Below are positions 9,236 through 17,500 of a stretch of DNA of 17,500 bases, piece by piece. Positions within the stretch are counted from its first letter, which is position 1, and each line of letters opens with the position of its first letter. The stretch comes from Chromera velia (taxonomy: Eukaryota > Sar > Chromeraceae): positions 1 to 17,500 of the forward strand of contig JAHBMJ010000753.1 in NCBI GenBank assembly GCA_018398765.1. Reading direction: 5' to 3'. Under the pieces are notes generated by a model, which was not told where the DNA came from, made no database searches, and saw only the letters and a list, made by a program, of their open reading frames with translations. Made by a program: the position numbers and the translations under genes.

Positions 9236-10195
9236 GTGGAGTGCTCAACATTAATTCATCAATTAAATCAAAACATCAAAAAAATATAAATCAATTTCAT
9301 GTAAAAATACTTTGAATAATTTGTGATGCAATGATACTGTTTGATGTAGGTTAACGTTTGAAAGTGATTTTATTTTTATCATAGTGAGTCTATAAAATTT
9401 CTGTTTTTTGTTTTTCAGTTTTTTTCAAAAAAATTATAGAGTGCCTACACGTATTACTGTAAGGCTTTGCTTACAACAACAATACAGTTGAAAAGCGTCA
9501 ACGTTTTTCTTTTATTACTGTAAACTTGTACGGCTGTTTGATATCTATTAGAATTATTTTGGTTTTAAAAAGTTTTTATAAGTATAGAAATTGAAACATC
9601 GATATCGGCCAGATGGTCAAACACCCGGGTCAGGCCATTCTTCTTAGCCCACTGAACAGAAACAATGCTCCAATCTGTAATCTAAAGGCAGACATTGTAA
9701 GACATTGCGTTCTTGCAACAGCTTCTCCCAGACCTGTTCTGTTGCAAAACAGACTCCAAAAACTTGAAAAGAGGGAAAGCTTTGTAAACACAGAACGGTC
9801 ACTTTCAATTCATGTTTCAAAGCACATGCTTTTCTTGGAAAGACCTTTAAGGTAGAAGCCTGGTAGACTCTGTCATATGCCAATCCGTCAGTCAAGCCAA
9901 AGCGCTTTCAAGCATCCTACTCTGCTCTTCTGTCTCTTGCTTGGTCTGTCTCCAGGTCTGTCTCTGTAATGAAAGGAGTGAAGGTAGTACCAAAGTACTT
10001 GGCAATACACAGTGTATTGCAGAACAGACAGAAAGTAAGTTAAGAACGGCATTCTTTTCTCATCAGAGGTAGCAGATACAAAGAGCTATAACTTGAAAGA
10101 ATGATAGTGTCTGATGATAGCTAGGCCTTGCAAGAACAGACTAGGAGTAAGAAGTGACTTTGTCAAAAATGAAAATTGTCGATTTTGCCCTTCAC
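9236..10195. other. Unassigned sequence between the two 390-bp elements
   Basis: The first ~360 bp are strongly AT-rich. From about 9600 the composition is more balanced, with small open frames on both strands (9613-9855 plus, 9644-9895 minus) but no recognisable domain. It could be ordinary intergenic DNA or a decayed element. Confidence 0.4.
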
Positions 10196-10585
10196 ACCTA
10201 GGGGAACAAAATTAATGCATATCATATCTAGGAAACATATCTTCAACACAATCATCATGGGCTTGTAGCACCCTAGTAAAAGTAATCTAATATTAGACTA
10301 AAAGATAACTTCCTATTTATACATAGCTCTGTCATTTTGCTTTATATGTCAAATATGTAAAATTTAAAAAATGGTAGTTTAGGAGCGCTCTAGGAATTAA
10401 AAAAAAATTCTAGGACTTCAAACTAAATTTTTGACCCAATGTGAGGCCCGTAGGACCCAACTAGTTAGTATAAGTCTTCACTAAGTCTACTTGGTCAGCT
10501 TGGTCCAACGCCGCCCCTTTTTTCTGACAAACTCAAATCTTCTTTTTTTTCAAAAAAATTATGCATTAATTTTGTCCCCCTAGGT
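10196..10585. mobile_element. Non-autonomous DNA transposon, copy 2 (390 bp)
   Basis: Same family and orientation as the copy at 8843-9235. The terminal inverted repeats are 10196-10220 and 10561-10585, 24 of 25 matching, with a different single mismatch from copy 1. The right ends of both copies are identical. Interior differences are scattered substitutions and short length changes in A/T runs. Confidence 0.85.
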
Positions 10586-10721
10586 AACATTGATTCTATG
10601 AATATCTAGATGGATATAAATTTTCAAAAGATTTTTTTCTATATAGTGTGTGAAAATTGTGATTACACTGAAACTATAATGTGTCACAATGAGAATTTCT
10701 AGAACCTTTTGTGTCATAATG

Positions 10722-10960
10722 AGTGAGTGAGTGAGTGAGGTAAGTGGGGTGAGCGGTTGAGTGAGTGAGTAGGTGAGTGAGTGAGTGAGTGAGTGAGTGA
10801 GTGAGTGAGTGAGTGTCACTGAGTGAGTGAGTGAGTGAGTGAGTGAGCGAGTGAGTGAGTGAGTGAGTGAGTGAGTGAGTCTAGGAGTGACTGAGGTGAC
10901 TGAGTGAGTGGGTAAGTGAAGTGACTGAGTGAGTGAGTGAGTGAGGTGAGTAGGGTGAGT
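10722..10960 (+). repeat. (TGAG)n tetranucleotide array
   Basis: About 240 bp made mostly of tandem GTGA/TGAG units with several interruptions (GGTAAGTGGGG, TGTCACTGAG, CTAGGAGTGACTGAGG). The long open frame on the opposite strand (Ser-Leu-Thr-His repeats) is a product of the repeat and not a gene. Confidence 0.9.
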
Positions 10961-12390
10961 GACTGATGACTCTGAAGACTTTATGTCACTTTGAAAGTCT
11001 AAGATCACTTCAGTTTTTTTCTAACAATTTTATCATACTTAAGTTATTCTAACTATTTCATCATACCTATTGTGATACAATTATTTATGTCACTGGTACT
11101 AGTGTATAGGGTATTGTTGCACAATTTGAATTGTGTTACTCTATAGTTTCAGTATAATTGTGATAGAATTAATGATTATGTATAGGTTATTACTGAGTAA
11201 TTAACCAAGTCATTATAAAATGTCATTAACATGATATTAAATTTAGTATTATATATAGCTAGTAGTACTAAAATACAAATTTGATCGACGGCCAGGATAC
11301 TATTCCTGGCAGGCTTGTGAAGGCCTGACGCTCTCTCTTGATCACTGCATGGAGAGATTGAGCAATTATTATTTAACTTTACCAATTAAAACTATAATGT
11401 CATCAGTGCAAGCCAATGCCTGGCAGTGCACCACAGGGATTCTCGAAATATAAATTTTTATTTTATCCTTATAGCCTTATCCTATCTTAGCAATAATCGT
11501 ACTGACTACTAAACTTACTATTGGATCTATGGCTAGAACTATATAAGGCTCTAGATAGAGCTAGAATTATATGCAATTTTTATATGAAGAAAACCTATTC
11601 AAAAGTTGGTGTAGCTGTTAGTTTAGCTCTAGGTCTAGGTGGTTTGATTTATATTTGCCTCTAGATTTGCCTTAATTAGCATTTACCCTAGTATTTACCT
11701 CGTTACATGACATGATGACGATCATTTTAGCTAGTAGCTAGCATATTAGTCTAACCATTACTGACCATTAGTCTCATGATAAGCGTTTTAATATATATAT
11801 TAGTATAAACAGCTTAAATGAACATAAAAGCTAGCAGAAAGGCTTCTACCGGTTTTTAAAACAGTGTTAACGGCGACCTTACCGCTTTAAACTTTTAATT
11901 TTTTTAAACTTTTCATATAATCAATTAATTTCAGCAGTCTAAAATATGTGTAGATTGTACTATATGCTACTAAAAAATTATATGTTATTAAAATTGCATG
12001 TTATTTCTCTCTCTCTCCCTCTTCTTTCCTCTCTCCCCCGTTCCCTAGCCCGTTCCTCAAGTCCCTTCCCTTTAGCTAGGGCTCTGACACATTGTTAATA
12101 CAAACCCACTCATGTGATCTGCCCAAGAGTCTGGACTTTCTCAAGAACCTCTCTCTGCTTCTGGATAAGCAGCCTCACCCCCTCTGCCAGGCTGAGCCCG
12201 TTCCATTGGATGGAGAAATGCGCATAAAGCCGCACCATTGGCACAGAAAAAGCCTGAACACGTATTTTCTCTTTCATCTTTAAACTGCACGGAGGCCCAA
12301 AGAACAAACTTTAAGAAGAGAGAGGAAAAGAGGGAGAGAGGGAGAGAGAAATATCAAAGAATGAAGGCCGTTCTGAATTGAATCAAACTT
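10961..12390. other. AT-rich non-coding region with a short CT tract
   Basis: Mostly AT-rich with frequent CTAG and GCTAGC motifs and no recognised gene. A C/T-rich tract lies at 12006-12040. At 12110-12307 on the minus strand an open frame preceded by CCGTGCAG reads fairly like protein (for example FSIQWNGLSLAEGVRLL) but matches nothing I recognise. Confidence 0.4.
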
Positions 12391-14338
12391 GCCAGGCTGC
12401 GTTAAGACTGATCAGTCGAGCGTCTCCAGACTGCATCAAGACTGATCAGTCGAGCGTCTCCAAGTTGACTGCGTCAAGACTGATCAGTCATGCATCTCTA
12501 GACAGTCACTGCGTCAAGGCTGATCAGTCTAATTCAGTCGAGAATCTCCAGGTTGACTACGTCAAGACTGATCAGTCGAGCGTCTCTAGACTGCGTTAAG
12601 CCTGATCAGTCGAGCATCTCCAGACTACGTCCAGACTGATCAGTCGTGAGGCTCAGCGTTGCCAGGCTGCGTCAAGACTGATCAGTCGAGCGTCTCCAGA
12701 CTGCGTCAAGACTGATCAGTCAAGCGTCTCCAGACTGTGTCAAGACTGATTAGTCAAGCGTCGCCGTGCTGCGTCAAGACTGATCAGTCGAGCATGTCCA
12801 CACCTTCAAAAAGCATTTCAATTCATTATTTTTAGGTTCTCTGCTGTGTTGCTTGAAGTTTTCAATTTTCTTTCTCACGAGTATCTTTTTCTTCTATGAC
12901 GTACTGGCAGAAAAGCAACGAAAGCAGACGAAAAACTATTTACTATTCTGCCAGCGCCAAAAAATTTCTAGAGAGGTCCGTAACTTTACCTGGTTTTGTA
13001 TTCAAGAATCTGATTTAGTCGAGCGTCTGCACGTCGACTGCGTCAAGACTGATCAGTCGAGCATCTCCAAACTACATCAAGACTGATCAGTTAAGTGTCT
13101 CCATACTGCGTCAAGACTGATCAGTCAAGCGTCTCCAGACTGCATCAAGACTGATCAGTCGAGCGTCTCCAGGTCGACTGCATCAAGATTGATCAGTTAA
13201 GCATCTCCAGACTGCATCAAGACTGATCAGTCGAGCGTCTCTAGACTGTGTCAAGGCTGATCTGATTCAGTTGAGCGTCTCCAAACTGTGTCAAGACTGA
13301 TCAGTGGAGCGTCTCCAGACTGCATGCATCAAGACTGATCAGTTGAGCATCTCTAGACTGCGTTAAGACTGATCACTCAAGCGTCGCCAAGCTACGTCAA
13401 GACTGATCAGTCCTAGGATCAGTCGAGCATGACGGTCTCTAGGTCGACTGCGTTAACTTGAAGACTGATCAGTCTTAACACAGCCTGGCGATGCTCGAGT
13501 GATCAGTCTTGACGCAGTCTGGAGACGCTCGACTGATCAGTCTTAACGCAGTCTGGAGACGATCGACTGATCAGTCTTGACGCAGTCGACCTTAAGACGT
13601 TTAACTGATCAGTCTTGATGTAATCTGGAGATGCTTGACTGATCAGTCTTGATGCAGTTGACCTGGAGACGCTCAACTGATCAGTCTTGATGCAGCCTGG
13701 CGATGCTTGAGTGATCAGTCTTGACGCAGTCTGGAGACGCTCGACTGATCAGTCTTGACGCAGTCTGGAAACGCTCGACTGATCAGTTTTGATGTAGTCT
13801 AGAGATGCTCGACTGATCGATCAGCTTTGCCGCAGTCTGGAGACGCTTAATTGATCAGTCTTAACGCAGTCTAGAGACGCCTAACTGATCAGTCTTGATG
13901 TTGTCGACCTAGAAACGCTGAAGTGATCAGGCTTGACGCAGCCTGGAGACGCTTGAGTGATCAGTCTTGACGTAGTGACGGTGACTGAGTCTGGAGACGC
14001 TCGACTGATCAGGCTTAACGCAGTCTGGAGACGCTTGACTGATCAGTCTTGACGCAGTCTGGAGATGCTTGACTGATCAGTCTTGACGCAGTCGGGAGAT
14101 GTTTGACTGATCAGTCTTGACACAGTCTGGAGATGCTTGACTGATCAGTCTTGACGTAGTCAACCTGGAGACGCTTGACTGATCAGTCTTGATGCAGCAT
14201 GGCGACGCTTGACTGATCAGTCTTGACGTAGTCTGGAGACGCTTGACTGATCAGTCTTGATACAGTCTGGAGACGCTCGACTCATGAGCCTTAACGCAGT
14301 CTGGAGACGCTTGACTGATCAGCGTTGACACAGTCAGG
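12391..14338. repeat. Giant inverted array of ~34-bp palindrome-centred units
   Basis: Roughly 45 units share the consensus ACTGATCAGTCGAGCGTCTC followed by CAGACTGCGTCAAG. From 12391 to about 13468 they read in this orientation; from about 13469 to 14338 they read as the reverse complement, so the whole is a long imperfect palindrome. Each unit carries the 10-bp palindrome ACTGATCAGT. Variants of about 38 bp contain an extra GTCGAC, and others read GCCAGGCTGCG. The centre is AAGACTGATCAGTCTT (13461-13476). Short open frames in the array follow the repeat and are not genes. A foldback transposon or an inverted satellite are both possible. Confidence 0.9.
12805..13008. other. Non-repeat interruption in the left arm of the inverted array
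   Basis: About 204 bp of AT-rich sequence with no 34-bp units, between a unit ending near 12804 and a unit resuming at CTGATTTAGTCGAG. No counterpart exists in the right arm, so it looks like an insertion. I see no clear inverted termini. Confidence 0.6.
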
Positions 14339-14437
14339 AAATGCTTTCCCTCAGGAGAAGCACGTACATCTGCTATGCCTCAAGCCCTTACAAGAACTGA
14401 CGAACCACTGCATTACATTTTCTGGAAACGAGCTAGG

Positions 14438-14460
14438 TTGCCCACCAAGAGGGTGGGCAA
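14438..14460. repeat. Perfect 9-bp stem-loop
   Basis: TTGCCCACC, a 5-base loop (AAGAG), then GGTGGGCAA. No T-run follows on either strand, so nothing suggests a terminator. Function unknown. Confidence 0.5.
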
Positions 14461-14955
14461 GTCACGTCTGTCAGCCCCTTTGTTGGAGAGCATCTGATTG
14501 AATTTTAAGCTAGGCTTTTGTGGACCGGGAAAAAGCGGTCTCATGAGCTCAAGATGCGACCCATACCCAGAGACTGACGACTCGAGCTTATTTTTGTGAA
14601 CGAAGAAGAGAACAGACAAAACGTTGGGAATACTAGACTGAAGCGAGAAGACGTGAGCGTACCTTGCTGGTAGTACCTGCAGAAGACCGCATAAACCAAA
14701 AGACAGATGGATTCAGATCAATGCCCAGACGTACACATAGTATGAAAACACAGGATAGATAGTGATGGAATTACTTTACTGCATGCGAGATCGATCAACC
14801 AAAAAGACCAAGTGAGTGTCTATCCAAAGTCCTATCCCCCGCTGGGAAGAGTAGGGAGGAATGCTCCAAATAAGAGAAAAGAGGACAGAGCGAAAATGAG
14901 AGAAAAGAAAGAAACAACTAGGAGGAAGAGCTCTCCGGAAGGCAACACGACAGAC

Positions 14956-15008
14956 CTGATACAGGCTGTGTAGTTTGAGCCTCAAGGGATATGATATCCG
15001 ATGATATC
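14956..15008 (-). other. Exon-like segment, unrecognised
   Basis: On the minus strand ACATGTGCAG precedes, and GTCTGTCG follows, a 53-nt open segment that can read ISSDIISLEAQTTQPVS. It resembles a small exon but has no recognised homology and its partner exons are unproven. Confidence 0.2.
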
Positions 15009-15342
15009 CTGCACATGTCATTGAAATGAGGAAAGGGGATTACTAGCATTGGGGCAGAAGAAGAAGAGAGAGAAGGGGAGAGAGAAACACTGGTTGTCTG
15101 TTGGAATTGAAGGAAACAAAAGAGAATGAGATAGATAGAGACATCGAGATGTAAATACAAGAAAACAAGCTAATGCTCATCGAAAGAAAGAGTGCTTACT
15201 CAAATTTATTTTTTCTCATGCCCTCCCCCCACGACAGACGCAATTACCTTTCAGGAAAACAATAAGAACGTACACTCAGAAGAGAGATATATCAAGACGA
15301 GAGACAGAATGAGACTCTTACACACATTTATTCCCTGGTATG

Positions 15343-15418
15343 GAGAGAGAGAGAAAGGTAGAGAGAGAAAGAGAGAGACAAAGAGGGAAAGACAGTGAAA
15401 AAGGGAGACAGAGAGAGA
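15343..15418 (+). repeat. GA-rich simple repeat
   Basis: Interrupted GA dinucleotides with AAAG and ACAG variants, about 130 bp before the longer (GA)n tract. Confidence 0.85.
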
Positions 15419-15545
15419 TATCGAGAGCCCTCGCGAAGGCGACGCGACAAGACTTGAGGTTTTTCGTGTTTTAGGCTCTGACCAAAGCCATTGGCTTGTA
15501 CTTAAAATTCTGTACCAGATGGGAAGAAAAGGGATCACCACTGTT

Positions 15546-15665
<120 letters not shown>

Positions 15666-16071
15666 TTTCAGAACGCAGAGTTGTACGAAATACACCAAAT
15701 TGAATTCAAGCAAAACGTTTCATACAGATTCGAAAAGTAGTCGAAAAGATCAGCAAACCGGCGCTGAATATTATGAGAACTGGAGTCTACTTGGTCTTTC
15801 GGCAGAATTAAGCATAAGAGATTTTCAATCGAAAGAATGCGAAAGACCAAGTCTTCAATCAGCTGGGCAACTATCAGTGGGCTTTGTGGTCATGCAGTCA
15901 ACAATCCATGTATTAGTTCTCTTCTTTCGAGATTATATTAGCGAAAGGTAGCATTAGAGACTGAATGCTCCTGTAGAAAAAGAGTAAAGCTCAGCAAGAA
16001 GACACGATGAGCAAGACATACAATCGATTATTGACACAAGGTTTCTGCAAAGTTGAGTTCATTCTAGCTCA

Positions 16072-16170
16072 CTAAAAGGTGCTTCCGCACGAGTACGCCA
16101 CGTCAGTAACGCACGAGGTGTCTCTCTTGAGGTGAAGCCCGCAGTCCGCTTGCAGGCATATCATCATGCC
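16072..16170 (-). other. Exon-like segment ending in a stop, unrecognised
   Basis: A good acceptor, CTTTCTTTTTGCAG|GGC, precedes 32 open codons (GMMICLQADCGLHLKRDTSC, then VTDVAYSCGSTF) ending in TAG. The segment is less AT-rich than its surroundings and Cys-rich. It could be a terminal exon of an unknown minus-strand gene; no family was recognised. Confidence 0.25.
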
Positions 16171-16408
16171 CTGCAAAAAGAAAGTGTGCACTGACAAAGT
16201 GTAAGAAACCACAAATAGATCGAATAAAACAACAAAGAGCATAATTGAATTATTGGATACTACTTGGTTGCAATCAATCGACTGAAGTGCAACAATGATA
16301 AGACTCTTTGCGAAAAAGAAACCATACAACAACAGACTGAACAAAACTCTAAATCGTCCTCTTTCAGACATGCAAGCGGATCAAAACATAAATTAATGCA
16401 CAGTTATT

Positions 16409-16571
16409 CACACACACACACACACACATACATACACAAACACACATACACACACACATACACGCACACACACACACACACACATACACACACACACACA
16501 CAGAGTACATACACACATACACACATACACATACAGTGTCATACACACACACATACACACACACACACACA

Positions 16572-16617
<46 letters not shown>

Positions 16618-16672
16618 TACATACACATACACACACAACTATAGACAACCACACATTCACATACACACACAC
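16409..16672 (+). repeat. (CA)n compound microsatellite
   Basis: About 260 bp of CA dinucleotides with TACA/CATA interruptions. The Thr-His or Val-Cys frames across it are not coding. Confidence 0.95.
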
Positions 16673-17194
16673 GTACGCATGCACGTAGGATATCCATCCT
16701 GGCACAAGCCAACAAGAGGAGAAAGGAGAAAAGGGGAAAGACCTTCACCGATCAACTACTGCATGCTGACGTTTTGGTTCCAAATGAACAACCTGTTCCA
16801 CCAACTACAAACACATGCACAGTACATAATTCTTCCAGCTTGACGCTCTTGTCAGTGTCTTTTGAGAGATATGCCGATCAATTTTGGGAGTCATGCGAAC
16901 AAACTTGTACAAGTACCCATTAAGTACCGTAACGTGTGCTTTGATTTCATATCAATATTCATCTGTCTGTTCATTTGTTCACCCACAGACAAACTCACCC
17001 ACCGCAGTTCACCATGTAGTACATTCTCTTGACTAATTCTTTTTTCTACAGCGACCTGATCTTACAGAAAGGGCCTGACAATATATATAAGCAGAGGAGC
17101 AGCTCTTTTCTACTGGCTTGTACCCAGCCCTCTAGCCAGAACCGGTGGTAGAAAGCATTGCTCTTAACAATGTTTCCAACAGTAGTTGACTTAC

Positions 17195-17256
17195 CACTGG
17201 TACCTCCCCACTTCCTCCGAGGAGAGCAGGGAACCGATGACCATATCCGGGATGAT
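17195..17256 (-). other. Exon-like segment with good splice sites, unrecognised
   Basis: On the minus strand CATTTTGCAG|ATC precedes, and CAGTG|GTAAGT follows, a 62-nt open segment that can read IIPDMVIGSLLSSEEVGRYQ. Both splice-like sites match the GT-AG consensus well and the peptide looks natural. I could not name a family or place the neighbouring exons. Confidence 0.3.
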
Positions 17257-17500
17257 CTGCAAAATGGAGAGTCAAGACATGCAAAAAGGCAATTCATTCA
17301 GTGTAGATCAGAAAATTCTCTAATTGTGGCAGCTTAACTATGCTTAACCTGTTGTATTTTGGAGAAATGGACGAAGGGGAGAAGAGCGCGGGTTCGGAAA
17401 AAAAAGGAATCTTCTCAATAACCTCAATGAAGCACAAACAGTGCTCAAAACAAAAAAAGCTAGAAAAAAAGTGGCCGCACAGGCCTATTCTACGACAGGA

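Noticed and set aside
8843-10585. The two 390-bp copies as LTRs of a retrotransposon
   Set aside because: Each copy has its own 25-bp terminal inverted repeats, and no reverse transcriptase, integrase or primer-binding site is seen between them.
10580-11008. 142-codon minus-strand frame rich in Ser-Leu-Thr-His
   Set aside because: It is the translation of the (TGAG)n array.
12378-13086. Open frames with repeated KTDQSSVS-like peptides
   Set aside because: They follow the 34-bp DNA repeat, break at variant units and do not persist through the array.
12391-14338. A CRISPR array, suggested by ~34-bp repeated units
   Set aside because: The units are contiguous without unique spacers, they invert at the centre, no cas genes are present, and the setting is eukaryotic.
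16264-16748. Thr-His and Val-Cys frames on both strands
   Set aside because: They are translations of the (CA)n microsatellite.

Overview
The window looks like nuclear DNA of a eukaryote. It holds two confidently recognised protein genes, both interrupted by GT-AG introns, in a sea of simple repeats, miniature transposons and AT-rich non-coding DNA. The style is long low-complexity insertions inside conserved domains, introns ending in TGCATGCAG, and (CA)n, (GA)n and (TGAG)n tracts. It fits an alveolate, either a chromerid alga such as Chromera or a coccidian apicomplexan. That assignment is inference from style; nothing here proves it.

Layout. 1-1554: no recognised gene, with a C/T-rich tract at the left edge. 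1547-1797: a compact transposon-like element with perfect 18-bp terminal inverted repeats and an 8-bp flanking duplication. 1798-2445: AT-rich spacer. 2446-5808, minus strand: a three-exon AAAP-family amino acid transporter. 5809-6504: a divergent intergenic region with a GC-rich core. 6505-8758, plus strand: a two-exon DTW-domain protein, predicted to be a tRNA-uridine aminocarboxypropyltransferase. Its first, zinc-binding exon is only 84 nt and is easily missed. From 8759 the composition turns AT-rich. Two ~390-bp copies of one inverted-repeat element (8843-9235 and 10196-10585) flank about 1 kb of unassigned sequence. A (TGAG)n array follows at 10722-10960. At 12391-14338 lies a large array of ~34-bp units, each built on the palindrome ACTGATCAGT. 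It runs in one orientation up to about 13468 and in the opposite orientation afterwards, forming a giant imperfect palindrome. 14339-17500 holds GA and CA microsatellites and several splice-like minus-strand segments that might belong to an unrecognised multi-exon gene.

The two genes are divergently transcribed and may share regulatory DNA, but one is a membrane transporter and the other a tRNA-modifying enzyme, so no pathway link is implied. The most unusual structures are the inverted 34-bp array, the 18-bp TIR element with internal GCC-GGC hairpin units, and the two 390-bp elements.
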